Shown here one piece after another: positions 46,035-55,405 of a stretch of DNA of 64,000 bases; position 1 is the stretch's first letter; each line of letters begins with the position of its first letter. Both the position numbers and the translations under genes were made by a program. Under the pieces are notes generated by a model. The model had not been told where the DNA came from. It worked only from the letters and a program-made list of their open reading frames with translations, and ran no database searches. This stretch comes from Pseudomonas viridiflava (GTDB lineage: Bacteria > Pseudomonadota > Gammaproteobacteria > Pseudomonadales > Pseudomonadaceae): assembly GCF_900602065.1 (NCBI RefSeq), contig NZ_UWFN01000200.1, positions 239,305 to 303,304 of the forward strand. Direction: 5' to 3'.

Positions 46035-47045
46035 TCAGCACTGGGGTCTGGTGGTGATACGGTAGTTACCCGGCGACTTGCCAAACCATCGTTCACACGC
46101 TTTGTTGAATGCACTTTGATTTTTAAATCCTAAACGATAAGCAACTTCTTTGAGCGCCATTGAAGTATTGATCAGCAAATGAATGGCGTGCTGATGCTTT
46201 ACGTCGTCGACCAGACGTTGAAAGCACATACCCTCGGCTTTCAGGAAACGCGAAAGTTGACGTTGGGTGAGGTTCAAACTGTTCAGCACATCGTCCATCG
46301 CCAACGATTTGCCTTGATGAAGATGTTGCAATATAACGCGCCGGGTCCGGGCAACTGCACTGTCCATTTCCAGTTGCTGTTTTTGCATGGCAAGGTGGTT
46401 TCCATGAATCGACTGCAGCGATGTATCGCCGGTCGGTATGGATAAGTCGCAATCCGTGCGTAAAAACGTCATCGCGTTTACGGGGGCGTTGAACGTTATA
46501 TTTTTGCCGAAGAGTGCTTCCAGCTGCCCGGTCTGCGCGGGCTTCGAGTATGTGAACTCGGCCGCCAACGGCATTATTCGAGTGGCGGGCACTAGCCAGT
46601 GGATCAGCCCCAGGGTAATCGACGTCACTGCATCGATGAATGCCCTCGGCAGGCAAGCAGCTTGTGCGTCCGAAGGAACACCCGCAATACGAATCGCGGC
46701 AGGCGACTCATCGAGGAACATACAGAAGCCGATGCCGATGGTTTCGTGGTACTCAACAATATGCCGGAGTGCATCGAGCACTGTTGCGCTGGACATGATT
46801 GCATAACCTAAAAGCCCCAGATTACCTGGGTGTGCTTTGTTGTAGGCCAGCAAGCCGATGTCCTCATTGCCCGCGCGCTGCTGCGCAGCCACCAGAAGTT
46901 GCATGATTGTGTTTAGCGGGATGTTTTTATCGCCACCCGACGGCGCTGTATTTGCAGAACCGGCTTGTAAATCACGACGGCTGTTTGCGGAGGGCGTTAT
47001 TGCGTCGATACACGCCTGAGCAAAGGTGGGGGAGAGGCTGAGCAT
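46035..47045 (-). CDS. AraC-family regulator (OruR/Arabinose_bd-type N-terminus)
   Basis: 336 residues. The N-terminal 200 residues match the arabinose-binding-like domain of OruR/ArgR-type AraC regulators ([29 protein letters not shown]). The C-terminal double HTH is complete: [20 protein letters not shown], then [20 protein letters not shown] and FGKSPGNYR. Divergent from a chemoreceptor gene (171 bp gap); the target is unknown. Codon choice is less GC-biased than in its neighbours. Confidence 0.83.
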   Translation of the reverse strand: MLSLSPTFAQACIDAITPSANSRRDLQAGSANTAPSGGDKNIPLNTIMQLLVAAQQRAGNEDIGLLAYNKAHPGNLGLLGYAIMSSATVLDALRHIVEYHETIGIGFCMFLDESPAAIRIAGVPSDAQAACLPRAFIDAVTSITLGLIHWLVPATRIMPLAAEFTYSKPAQTGQLEALFGKNITFNAPVNAMTFLRTDCDLSIPTGDTSLQSIHGNHLAMQKQQLEMDSAVARTRRVILQHLHQGKSLAMDDVLNSLNLTQRQLSRFLKAEGMCFQRLVDDVKHQHAIHLLINTSMALKEVAYRLGFKNQSAFNKACERWFGKSPGNYRITTRPQC

Positions 47046-47215
47046 TTTTATCCCGTGTCAAATTAAATTGTTCCTTTTTTATTGTGGTTATGAAGGTTTT
47101 TCAGGGAGCGAATTTAACTCATTTGCTCAGCGCTGTGTTGCTCGCGTACTTCGCTGCTGCCAACGATGTGAGCAAAGCAGAACGGTTTTTATATGAATTA
47201 ACGAGGTCTCTCCAC

Positions 47216-48841
47216 ATGCTGCTAAGAACGTTGAAAATAGCCAATCGTGTCATGGCCTGTTTTGCATTGATTGTATTGATCGTCGGTGCGCTAGGGCTGT
47301 TTAGCCTTCATCAAATGTCTACCGTGCGTAATGAAGGCCTGGTGATTGAAAACAGCTCTCTCCCAGGTATTGCTCTGGGGGATGACATTGCGCTGGCGTT
47401 CTCCAATACCCGGGTTGATGCGGTCAAACTGGTTTCTGCTGATGATCAGCATCTTCAGGCTGCTTACGCGAACCTGCAATCTCAACTCGAAGTATTCAAT
47501 GCCGCGATAGCTGCTTACCGGCCACTGATAGGCTCGAAAAACGAAGCTGATCTTATCGATGGCATCGCCTCGTCTTACCGCCAATACAGCGCAGGCGCGG
47601 TCCGCGCGTATGAGCTGTTGAAAGCGCATCAACGAGACGCCGCACGCGGGCTGGTCGTGGATGAGATGACCATTACCGCCCAGGAGGTCACCAGGCTCCT
47701 GAAAGAGCTGGAAGCCTTCAACGATAACGAAAAGTCGATTGCCAGCGACCGTGCGAGTGACGCTTACGATGATGCGGAAATCATTATCTACTGGGTGATT
47801 GCCCTGGCGGTCCTGGCTACGATTCTTTTGGCCTGGCGCCTGACCAGCAGCATCGCCGGGCCTATCAGCCAGGCGCTTGCTGCGTCCGAAAAAGTGTCCT
47901 CTGGCGACTTGCGCAGTCTGGAGCAAGACATCACCGGGACCGACGAAGCGGCGATGTTATTGCAGTCAATGGAGCGTATGAGAGCAAGTCTGCAGGCGAC
48001 CCTTTCCCAAGTGGGCGGAGCTTCTGATCAGTTGGGTTCTGCGGCTGAGGAAATGGACGCATTGATGCGAGACAGTAACGCCGATCTCAACGTCCAGAAC
48101 GGCGAAATAGAGATGGCGGCTACTGCGGTCACAGAAATGAGTCACGCTGTCGAGGAGGTCGCGCGAAATGCGGTGGCAACGTCGGAAGAATCGCGATCGT
48201 CGACGCGTGCTGCCCGCGAGGGGCAAGAGGAGCTTGAAAGCACCGTCAGATCGGTCTCCGAGCTGGCTGAGCACGTTGCCAGTGCGTCAACCGAGGCTCA
48301 ACTGCTGTCCTCATACACCAAAGATATCAGCCGGGTGCTGGAAGTCATTCGCGCAGTGTCGGAGCAGACGAACCTGCTGGCGCTTAACGCTGCGATTGAA
48401 GCGGCAAGGGCAGGGGAAGCTGGACGCGGCTTCGCGGTCGTTGCTGATGAGGTGCGAGCGTTGGCACACCGTACCGGCGAATCGACCCGCGAAATCGAAA
48501 TCATGATCGGGAAAATTCAACAGGGTACGGCCGACACTGTGAGCGCGCTTTCTTCGAGCACCGAGCAGGCATCCCATACCCGTCAACAAGCTGAATCCGC
48601 CAGCCGGGCGCTGGCCTTGATAGCTTCTGCTGTAGCGGGTATTGATGAGCGCAATCTGGTAATTGCCAGCGCCTCCGAGGAGCAGGCCCAGGTTGCCCGG
48701 GAAGTCGACCATAACCTGGTCAGGATCAGGGATCTGTCCGCGCAGTCAGCAGTGCGCTCCGATCAAACCATGAGTGCGAGTGTAACCCTCGCTCGGCTCG
48801 CCAGTGAGTTGCGGGTATCACTGCAGCAATTTCAGCTTTGA
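47216..48841 (+). CDS. Methyl-accepting chemotaxis protein
   Basis: 541 residues from ATG 47216, nine bases after GAGG; the frame extends to 47084 but without membrane logic. Layout: N-terminal TM helix (about residues 12-32), a four-helix-bundle periplasmic ligand domain to about residue 185, second TM ([18 protein letters not shown]), HAMP, then the signalling domain with the highly conserved hairpin [20 protein letters not shown]. Methylation-type Q/E pairs flank the hairpin. No C-terminal pentapeptide is seen. Ligand unknown. Confidence 0.9.
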   Translation: MLLRTLKIANRVMACFALIVLIVGALGLFSLHQMSTVRNEGLVIENSSLPGIALGDDIALAFSNTRVDAVKLVSADDQHLQAAYANLQSQLEVFNAAIAAYRPLIGSKNEADLIDGIASSYRQYSAGAVRAYELLKAHQRDAARGLVVDEMTITAQEVTRLLKELEAFNDNEKSIASDRASDAYDDAEIIIYWVIALAVLATILLAWRLTSSIAGPISQALAASEKVSSGDLRSLEQDITGTDEAAMLLQSMERMRASLQATLSQVGGASDQLGSAAEEMDALMRDSNADLNVQNGEIEMAATAVTEMSHAVEEVARNAVATSEESRSSTRAAREGQEELESTVRSVSELAEHVASASTEAQLLSSYTKDISRVLEVIRAVSEQTNLLALNAAIEAARAGEAGRGFAVVADEVRALAHRTGESTREIEIMIGKIQQGTADTVSALSSSTEQASHTRQQAESASRALALIASAVAGIDERNLVIASASEEQAQVAREVDHNLVRIRDLSAQSAVRSDQTMSASVTLARLASELRVSLQQFQL

Positions 48842-48849
48842 GTGCTTAC

Positions 48850-48880
48850 AGCAGTTGCCCCCACGCAATGGGGGGCTGCT
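48850..48880. terminator. Hairpin after the first chemoreceptor gene
   Basis: AGCAG plus CCCCCA pair with TGGGGG plus CTGCT around a short loop. It begins 9 bp after the stop codon. No strong T-tract. Confidence 0.6.
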
Positions 48881-49027
48881 GCTGGTTCTCGTGCTTGAAA
48901 AGGCAGTAGGTGCTTCGAGCCCTGGATTTTCTCGCGTCGCCTGCTCGAAGAACTCGATGGGCGTCATCAGACGCCGACGCTAGTGTTGGCATTTGCTCGG
49001 CAGTGAGACCTGATCAGTGAACAGGTT

Positions 49028-49140
49028 TTAAAAAGGACACCACGGATCCCCGCCATTGGCGCCTTCCAGCATCTTCGGGAAACTGCGCCCGAAATTCCGC
49101 CGAGCAGCATGAAAACGCCCGCCATGAGTTTTTTGTGCAT
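49028..49140 (-). pseudogene. Possible small secreted peptide gene with a one-base frameshift
   Basis: ATG 49140 has AGGA nine bases upstream and begins MHKKLMAGVFMLLGG, a plausible signal-like start. In its own frame the sequence then becomes un-protein-like and runs to 48967. In the neighbouring frame it reads NFGRSFPKMLEGANGGDPWC followed by PF and a stop, which looks like a real small protein. One lost base near 49103 would join the two. This is inference from reading frames only. Confidence 0.3.
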
Positions 49141-49412
49141 CGTTGAAAATCCTGGAATGGATGGCTGAGTGCTGTGTATCGGCGCCAGTGTGCGACACTT
49201 CAGTTTTTCTTCACAACGACATGCACTCCGATCTTGCAATGCCCTTTATGCACTAGATAGGCATAAGCTATGCACTAATCATGCACTGGTTTTACAGGTG
49301 TTAATCGGTTGGTGATAACTACGGATCACCATTCGTTAATGCGTATTTGGCATGTAGTAATAAACATGCCGAGACGGCCTACTGGCGTCAGAAAATAAAT
49401 TTTAATTTCCCC

Positions 49413-49440
49413 TCAACTAATACGAATGCACTGCCGATAG
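49413..49440 (+). promoter_or_regulatory. Candidate sigma-28 (FliA) promoter
   Basis: TCAACTAA, 12 bases, then GCCGATAG. The second element matches the FliA -10 consensus GCCGATAA at seven of eight positions and the first is a weak match to TAAAGTTT. It lies about 110 bp before the chemoreceptor start; chemoreceptor genes are usual FliA targets. Confidence 0.5.
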
Positions 49441-49553
49441 TCGTAACAAGGTGTTTCTGGTCACCCCTCCGTTATGAAACAGTGCAGGTTGCCTTGTAAC
49501 GGTTAGAGCATGGAGCGCTATCGATACTATTTGACTTCAATGAGATGACATCC

Positions 49554-51179
49554 ATGACGATAAGAAATATGAACATCGCTCCTCGAGCGTTTCTTGGCTT
49601 CGCTTTCATTGCTCTATTGGTCGTCGCGTTAGGGTTTTTCGCTCTGAATCGCATGAGCTTGATTCGTCAGGCCACAGTCGACATGGAGACCAACACCTTG
49701 CCCAGCATCACGCTGATAGGCAACGTTAACGAGTCCGTCCTGCGCTTGAGGGTTTTTTCACTGCGTCTGCTGGTCAACCGCGAACCGGAAATGCTCCAGG
49801 AGAGCGATCAGCGCATTGCAGAAATCATTAGCCAACTACAGACAGCCAAGGCCGCCTACAGTGCCTTGCCCGCAGAAGCTGATGAGAGGGCTATCTATCA
49901 ACAGTTTGATGGAACGCTGGGGCAATACCTGAGCTTGTTTAACCAAGCGATGCAGCTCTCTCGCGATAATAAAGTTGAAGAGCTTCGCGCTATGGTCAAT
50001 GCCGGCATGAGGCAGACTTCTGACTTGATGACCAAGCAACTCAAGGACCTTGTTGACATTAACAAGGCCAGCGCCATCGCTGGTTCTAAAGTAGCAGGCC
50101 AACAGTACGACGGCGCAACGGTCGCTATTATTGCCGTTGCTGTTATTGCGTCTTTTATGACGGTCTTACTGGCCTGGTTGTTGACGCGTAGTATCGTGGC
50201 ACCGTTGTCCCGGGCCGTTAATGCTGCTCAGGAAATTGCTGCGGGCAACCTGACCAAACACATCGAAGTTGATGGCAAGGACGAACCGGCACGCTTGCTT
50301 GAAGCGCTGGTGATCATGCAGCAAAACCTGCGCAAAACCATTGAAATGATCTCAGGCTCCGCGACGCAACTGGCATCCGCTGCAGAAGAGTTGAGCGCTG
50401 TGACTGAAGAGTCGTCGCGCGGCTTGCAACAGCAGAACGACGAAATTGAACAAGCCGCGACTGCGGTAAACGAGATGACGGCGGCGGTCGAGGAAGTTGC
50501 CCGCAATGCTGTGTCCACATCCCAGGCTTCAGAGCAGTCGACTGATACCGCACGTCAGGGGCGAGATAAAGTCGTGCAAACCGTACAAGCCATTCAGACC
50601 ATGACTCTGGACGTACAGACCACTTCCAACCTGGTCGAAGGCCTTGCAGAACAGGGTCGGGATATCGGCAAAGTGCTAGACGTCATTCGTTCTATTGCTG
50701 AACAGACCAACTTGCTGGCACTGAACGCAGCGATCGAGGCTGCAAGGGCTGGCGAAGCCGGTCGCGGTTTTGCTGTGGTTGCCGATGAGGTTAGAGCGCT
50801 GGCTCATCGCACCGCGGAGTCAACACGCGAAATTGAGCAGATGGTTGCCGGCATTCAAAGCGGTACCGGCAATGCAGTGCAGTCAATGGCGTTGAACACT
50901 AGCCGCACGCAAACCACTCTGGAACTTGCCCGGGCGGCAGGAGAGGCTCTGGAGCAGATCACCGAAGCCATTTCGCAGATTAACGAGCGCAACCTGGTGA
51001 TTGCCAGCGCGTCCGAAGAGCAGGCTCAGGTTTCTCGTGAGGTGGACCGTAATCTTGTGAACATCCGCGACCTGGCCACACAGTCCGCGGCCGGGGCCAA
51101 TCAGACCAGTGCCGCCAGCCACGAACTGTCGAGACTGGCGGTGGACCTGAACGGTATGGTGGCGCGCTTTGTAATCTGA
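49554..51179 (+). CDS. Methyl-accepting chemotaxis protein
   Basis: 541 residues from ATG 49554; an in-frame ATG at 49545 would add three residues and cannot be excluded. TM1 ([20 protein letters not shown]), a four-helix-bundle ligand domain, TM2 ([20 protein letters not shown]), HAMP, then the signalling domain with the same conserved hairpin [20 protein letters not shown] as the neighbour. The two receptors share domain order and are about the same size, differing most in the periplasmic part. Preceded by a FliA-like promoter, followed by a strong terminator. Confidence 0.9.
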   Translation: MTIRNMNIAPRAFLGFAFIALLVVALGFFALNRMSLIRQATVDMETNTLPSITLIGNVNESVLRLRVFSLRLLVNREPEMLQESDQRIAEIISQLQTAKAAYSALPAEADERAIYQQFDGTLGQYLSLFNQAMQLSRDNKVEELRAMVNAGMRQTSDLMTKQLKDLVDINKASAIAGSKVAGQQYDGATVAIIAVAVIASFMTVLLAWLLTRSIVAPLSRAVNAAQEIAAGNLTKHIEVDGKDEPARLLEALVIMQQNLRKTIEMISGSATQLASAAEELSAVTEESSRGLQQQNDEIEQAATAVNEMTAAVEEVARNAVSTSQASEQSTDTARQGRDKVVQTVQAIQTMTLDVQTTSNLVEGLAEQGRDIGKVLDVIRSIAEQTNLLALNAAIEAARAGEAGRGFAVVADEVRALAHRTAESTREIEQMVAGIQSGTGNAVQSMALNTSRTQTTLELARAAGEALEQITEAISQINERNLVIASASEEQAQVSREVDRNLVNIRDLATQSAAGANQTSAASHELSRLAVDLNGMVARFVI

Positions 51180-51221
51180 TTGGCTAGCGTCGGAATCAAA
51201 GTATTGCCCGGTTAAAACCAT

Positions 51222-51257
51222 AAGCGCGCTGAGCAGATAATCTGCTCAGCGCGTTTT
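51222..51257. terminator. Strong bidirectional intrinsic terminator
   Basis: CGCGCTGAGCAGA and TCTGCTCAGCGCG make a perfect 13-bp stem with loop TAA, followed by TTTT. It separates the chemoreceptor from the convergent HxlR gene. Confidence 0.93.
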
Positions 51258-51287
51258 GCATTGTAAAAAGATAGCGGGGAAGGGTGC

Positions 51288-51647
51288 TCAGGGCTGGGCG
51301 AGGGCGGACGCACGACGTTCGCTGATGCGCTCCACGGTCTCCATATGCTCTGTACCCCAAGCACAGAGCGCTCCCAGCGCCGTTGCCAGGGACTGCCCGA
51401 AAGGCGTCAGCGAATATTCGACCTTTGGCGGTATTTCCTGAAAGTCCACACGCGCAATGATTTCGTCGCGCTCCAATTCCTTGAGCTGCTGGATCAGCAC
51501 CTTATCGGTCACGCCGCCGATGGCGCGTTTCAATTCGCCATAGCGGTGAACATTCCTGGTCAGATTATAAAGAACCAGAGGTTTCCATTTGCCGCCAAGC
51601 ACAGCCAGGGCGGCTTCTAGCCCGCATTTAAAGGTTTCATTTGCCAT
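51288..51647 (-). CDS. HxlR-family transcriptional regulator
   Basis: 119 residues from ATG 51647; the frame extends to 51695 but into the operator region. HxlR winged HTH covers most of the protein: FKCGLEAALAVLGGKWKPLV with the conserved Cys, YGELKRAIGGVTDKVLIQQL, and VEYSLTPFGQSL. Such regulators sense electrophiles or oxidants through the N-terminal Cys. Divergent from an SDR gene, a very common HxlR-target pairing. Confidence 0.85.
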   Translation of the reverse strand: MANETFKCGLEAALAVLGGKWKPLVLYNLTRNVHRYGELKRAIGGVTDKVLIQQLKELERDEIIARVDFQEIPPKVEYSLTPFGQSLATALGALCAWGTEHMETVERISERRASALAQP

Positions 51648-51666
51648 TATTCGGGCCGCCCGTAGG

Positions 51667-51703
51667 GTACTTACCAAAAGGTGCATACTATTCAAAATAA
51701 TAG
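51667..51703. promoter_or_regulatory. HxlR operator region (two overlapping inverted repeats)
   Basis: GTACTTACC-AAAA-GGTGCATAC (51667-51688), imperfect, and CTATT-N6-AATAG (51688-51703), perfect, lie in the 97-bp gap between the HxlR and SDR genes. Either could be the regulator's site; the first resembles the GTACTTAC-type half sites seen upstream of many HxlR-SDR pairs. Confidence 0.5.
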
Positions 51704-51744
51704 CGCGGATCTACAGTTGTGCCTCACATTCTGAGGGCATCAAC

Positions 51745-52494
51745 ATGAGCAGGCTTAACGGGAAAGTCGCAGTCATCACCGGCGGCAACAGTGGAATCGG
51801 CTTGGCCAGTGCCATACGTTTTGCAGCCGAGGGCGCACAGGTCGTTATTATTGGTCGACGCCAGGAGCAGCTGGACACCGCACTACAGTTGATTGGTCAT
51901 GACGCTTTAGCCATTCAGGCTGATATCTCCAACCTCGACGACCTTGACAGGGCTTACGCCCAAATCAAAGCCAACACAGGACGGGTTGACGTGCTGTTCG
52001 CCAATGCCGGGCTTGGAGATTTCGAGCCACTCGGATCGATTACCGAGGAGTCTTTTGATCGCACCTTTGGCATCAACGTCAAAGGCTCGCTGTTCACCGT
52101 GCAAAAAGCGTTGCCACTGATGGGCGCCGGCGGATCGATCATCCTGACTGGCTCGACGACAGGGACCATGGGCACGCCAGCGTTCAGCGTGTACAGCGCC
52201 ACCAAGGCGGCGCTCCGTAATTTCGCAAGAAGCTGGGCGCTGGATCTGAAAGGCACAGGCATTCGCGTCAACGTACTTTCCCCGGGACCAATCTCGACAC
52301 CAGGCCTGGACCTGGCACTGGCGCCGACAGGCCAGGCAGATGCCATTGTTGAAGGCATGGTCGCGTTGTTACCGGCAGGCCGTATCGGTCAACCCGAAGA
52401 CGTTGCGGCAGCTGCATTGTTCCTGGCGTCGGATGAGAGCAGCTTCATGACCGGCAGTGAAATGTTTGTAGATGGCGGTTTTGCTCAGGTTTGA
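51745..52494 (+). CDS. SDR family oxidoreductase (HxlR-linked)
   Basis: 249 residues from ATG 51745, eight bases after GAGG. Classical SDR: cofactor motif TGGNSGIG at about residues 13-20, basic residues GRR after the second strand pointing to NADPH, NAG motif, Ser in TGSTTG, Tyr/Lys in YSATKAA, then LSPGPISTPG. Likely an aldehyde or quinone reductase controlled by the divergent HxlR regulator. It is the last clearly native gene before the island; its terminator hairpin (52511-52531) directly abuts the transposon end. Confidence 0.87.
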   Translation: MSRLNGKVAVITGGNSGIGLASAIRFAAEGAQVVIIGRRQEQLDTALQLIGHDALAIQADISNLDDLDRAYAQIKANTGRVDVLFANAGLGDFEPLGSITEESFDRTFGINVKGSLFTVQKALPLMGAGGSIILTGSTTGTMGTPAFSVYSATKAALRNFARSWALDLKGTGIRVNVLSPGPISTPGLDLALAPTGQADAIVEGMVALLPAGRIGQPEDVAAAALFLASDESSFMTGSEMFVDGGFAQV

Positions 52495-52510
52495 ATTGAG
52501 GAGAGGTTTT

Positions 52511-52531
52511 GCCAGCTGAAATCTGGCTGGC
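52511..52531 (+). terminator. Hairpin at the chromosome-island junction
   Basis: GCCAGC-N9-GCTGGC, 16 bp after the SDR stop. The expected T-tract is missing and the next base begins the putative transposon end TGTCGCGTCT, so the element appears to have inserted right at the base of the terminator stem. Confidence 0.6.
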
Positions 52532-52690
52532 TGTCGCGTCTAACTAATCGCAATAATCTGTAACTAGTTGAAATAAAAGGGTTATTTAAAAACTAAAAAT
52601 AAATCCCATGCTTTTTTCTCCGCATTTCTTGCGATTAACTAGGATTCTGCTTGAATTCTTGTGATTAAAATTACGAACCGAGACGCGACA
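52532..52690. repeat. Left transposon end: 10-bp inverted repeat plus transposase-box repeats
   Basis: TGTCGCGTCT at 52532-52541 is exactly inverted as AGACGCGACA at 52681-52690, the last base being the A of the tniA start codon. Between them are TTCTTG[CT]GATTAA boxes at 52626-52638 and 52656-52668, spaced exactly 30 bp, and an inverted relative CTAATCGCAATAA at 52544-52556. This resembles the arrays of TnsB-type transposase binding sites at element ends. Confidence 0.65.
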
Positions 52691-54525
52691 TGGCTGGGAT
52701 CAAGCGAGGCGAGCTATTCATGTTTGACGGTCGTCGGTGTGCGTACGAAGCCTCCATTGATGAAGCAAACGTGCTTCTATACGACGAGGAAAATCAGGAG
52801 TTCATACAGGTCGGTATCGGTCAACTGGAACCCTTCACTGATTGTGGTGATTCGCCAGATGCGTTTAAGCCCCCGGTCGACCTGGCTTCAGAGGACGAAT
52901 GGAAGGTTGCAGCCGAGCGGTATGAAATTATCAGCGAATATATGGGATCCGAGAAAAGCAGTGCAGACCTCAACCAGCTTCAAGCGCGCTTAGGGGTAAG
53001 CCAATCCCGGTGCTACGCCCTCATCGCTATGTATGATCCTGACGATGGCCCAGAAGGTATGCTGAGGGCGCGGGCAGGCCGTAAAGTTGGTTCAAAGTAT
53101 CTGCCAGAAAAAATTGAAACAATCATTAGCTCTGCCTTTAAGACCGAATGGAGTGGTCCCGGTGCTAATCAAGCTGCTGTCATCAAACGCGTTTCTGAAA
53201 TATGCGAGGCTCTCGACGTAGCGCCGCCAGCTAACCAAACCATTATCAATCGAATAAAGGAGCGTTCAGAGCGCGAGCTGATGATTCTAAAGGAGGGAAT
53301 GAAGCGAGCAAATGATAGATTTCAACCCCGCCCCAAAAAAAATAAAGCTTTGAGGCCGTTAGAGCTTACAGAGATGGATCACTGCTTGGTTGATTGTATA
53401 ATTGTAGATGATTTGACAAGAAAACCATTATGCAGACCTTGGGTCACTATTTTAATAGATATTTATAGTCGTGTTGCATTAGGTGTATATTTTTCAGTTC
53501 ACGCTCCAAGCAGATATAGCGTATCGATGGCCGTCACTAATGCAACGTTTCCCAAAGACTCTTGGCTGGAAACTCTAGCGAAAGACGATCTAAAATATCC
53601 TTACTACGGAAAACCTGAGTTAGTACTCATGGATAATGCTAAGGAGTTTCGATCAAAGTCGTCTAGAATCGCAGCAAAAAAACATAATATGAAATGGAAG
53701 TTTCGGCCAAAAGGAAAGCCGTGGTGGGGAGGGCACATTGAAAGACTCTTCGGCACATTGCAGGTTGGCGCAGTGCAGTTCCTTCCGGGAGCCACACTTA
53801 GAAATGTAGTCGTGAGAGGTGATTATGATAGCGAAAAACATGCTTGCTTGACATTTTCAGAGTTTCGAGAATGGCTGGTTCGCGGCTTACAGATATACCA
53901 TAATACAGTTCACTCAGTATTGAAGAAAACACCTCACGAGCAGTGGGTTGAGGGATGGAAAGACGAAGAAGGGCGCAAAACGCATCCGAGGTTACTGGAT
54001 AACCCTCTTGAATTTTCCATAGATTTTTTTCCAGAACATATTCGAACAGTAACACGCCAAGGCATTGAGATATTTAACTTGCAGTATTGGTCTGGAGTCT
54101 TAACTCCTTATATAGGTAAGCGTGTAGTCGTAAAATACAATCCTCTATCCTTACGACATATATGGATTAATCCTAATGGAGAGCGTTATTTTAAAATTTC
54201 TTATCAGGATATTACTCAACCTGATGTGAGCCTTGAAGAGCTCACCTTGGCTAAAAGACAGCGATCCCAAGAGCGTGGGGCACGCGCCAAGAACACTCGC
54301 GCTGAAAGGCAGGAGTATTTCAGGCTTATATCCAAAAATAGGGAGCGTGTTGAAGACGCAAAATCAGCAACCAAGGCTGCACATAAAATGCGTGAAAATC
54401 TTGCTAATGCTGCGTTTACTGAGCAGGTAGTTTTAGGGCGAGCACCGGCGCTTGTTGAACCCGACGATGACGATGAATATGAGCAGCCTTTTACTCCGCT
54501 TCGTATCGACGTAGAGGATGACTAA
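52690..54525 (+). CDS. tniA: DDE transposase TniA (TnsB/Mu family)
   Basis: 611 residues. N-terminal DNA-binding region (HTH around LQARLGVSQSRCYALIAMYD, about residues 97-116), then an rve integrase core with the catalytic triad Asp230 (LTEMDHC), Asp315 (LVLMDNAKEF) and Glu351 (HIERLFG), giving the expected D-D-35-E spacing, and a Mu-type C-terminal beta domain. The last 100 residues are charged, as in proteins that contact the TniB ATPase. Longer than Tn5053 TniA. The stop overlaps the tniB start by one base. No TnsA-like nuclease gene lies upstream, so transposition would be of the replicative TniA type unless supplied elsewhere. Confidence 0.92.
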   Translation: MAGIKRGELFMFDGRRCAYEASIDEANVLLYDEENQEFIQVGIGQLEPFTDCGDSPDAFKPPVDLASEDEWKVAAERYEIISEYMGSEKSSADLNQLQARLGVSQSRCYALIAMYDPDDGPEGMLRARAGRKVGSKYLPEKIETIISSAFKTEWSGPGANQAAVIKRVSEICEALDVAPPANQTIINRIKERSERELMILKEGMKRANDRFQPRPKKNKALRPLELTEMDHCLVDCIIVDDLTRKPLCRPWVTILIDIYSRVALGVYFSVHAPSRYSVSMAVTNATFPKDSWLETLAKDDLKYPYYGKPELVLMDNAKEFRSKSSRIAAKKHNMKWKFRPKGKPWWGGHIERLFGTLQVGAVQFLPGATLRNVVVRGDYDSEKHACLTFSEFREWLVRGLQIYHNTVHSVLKKTPHEQWVEGWKDEEGRKTHPRLLDNPLEFSIDFFPEHIRTVTRQGIEIFNLQYWSGVLTPYIGKRVVVKYNPLSLRHIWINPNGERYFKISYQDITQPDVSLEELTLAKRQRSQERGARAKNTRAERQEYFRLISKNRERVEDAKSATKAAHKMRENLANAAFTEQVVLGRAPALVEPDDDDEYEQPFTPLRIDVEDD

Positions 54526-55400
54526 TGACGCAGGATTTCGGGGAGTACTCTCACGTAACACCAAGCAGACGCTGGCTAGTTGATGCAGGCTACGAGGCGC
54601 GAAGAAATGCTATTCATGAGGATACGTGGGTGAACTATCCCGTCGCTGACAGAATATTAGCGCAAGTTAGATATTTGACAGCGCTACCGCGCAGTCTTGA
54701 AAGTCTCTGCCTGGTTATTCATTCCGATGCAGGTATGGGGAAGACAGCTCTTTATTCTAAAATTATTCAACAATTTGGAATGACATCTGCACACGAAAAT
54801 CCTCTAGCGGGAATGAAAATAGATCCGGATCACATTCGCTCGCATAAAAACTTTAGTGACGGATTGGTCCAGGCGTTGACCTTGGGAAATTATACTAGCT
54901 CACTCACTCCCAAACAACGATTGTTAGATGCGGTGAGTGCACGCAATGTGCGAGGAGTTGCATTTGACGAGTTCAACGATTTGCTAGCGGCCGGTGCCCG
55001 CGATCAGCAGAACAACATGATTCGAGTTAAGTATTTCTCAAATCCACCATTTTCGCTGGTGATAATAATCCTTGGAACTCATGATTGCCGAGAGGCAATC
55101 GCTAGCGATGATCAATTCAAGCGTCGATACGAGGCTGTACAGTTGCCAGCATGGCGTAATGAACAGGTGCTCCGCGGGTTTGTTAGCGCATACATATCGT
55201 GGTTCCCGTTAAAAAAGCCATCAAAGATAGATAAGCCGTCTGCCATAAATTATCTAATCAAAACATCAAATGGCGTACTGGACAACATAGTAAAGCAGCT
55301 GAAACGTGCTGCCGTCTGGGCAATCATTGAAGGTACTGAGTCCATAACTTTAGAAATGCTAAAAAAAGGTACTGAGCTACCTATAAAATATGAGGAATAA
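54525..55400 (+). CDS. tniB: AAA+ transposition regulator TniB (TnsC family)
   Basis: 291 residues. Walker A SDAGMGKTA (GMGKT at residues 70-74), Walker B VAFDEFNDLL (Asp148, Glu149), sensor region IIILGTHDCREA, and an Arg-rich stretch after it (FKRRYEAV). TniB forms ATP-dependent filaments on DNA that link the target selector to the transposase. It overlaps tniA by one base and is 5 bp before tniQ, so the three are co-translated. Strongly AT-rich codons. Confidence 0.9.
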   Translation: MTQDFGEYSHVTPSRRWLVDAGYEARRNAIHEDTWVNYPVADRILAQVRYLTALPRSLESLCLVIHSDAGMGKTALYSKIIQQFGMTSAHENPLAGMKIDPDHIRSHKNFSDGLVQALTLGNYTSSLTPKQRLLDAVSARNVRGVAFDEFNDLLAAGARDQQNNMIRVKYFSNPPFSLVIIILGTHDCREAIASDDQFKRRYEAVQLPAWRNEQVLRGFVSAYISWFPLKKPSKIDKPSAINYLIKTSNGVLDNIVKQLKRAAVWAIIEGTESITLEMLKKGTELPIKYEE

Positions 55401-55405
55401 ATAAA

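Larger units (their letters stand above)
48842..49553. other. Long intergenic region between the chemoreceptor genes
   Basis: About 700 bases. It holds the hairpin at 48850, a possible broken small gene at 49028-49140 on the minus strand, an AT-rich stretch from 49200 on, and a sigma-28-like promoter at 49413-49440 upstream of the second chemoreceptor. Nothing else is supported. Confidence 0.5.
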
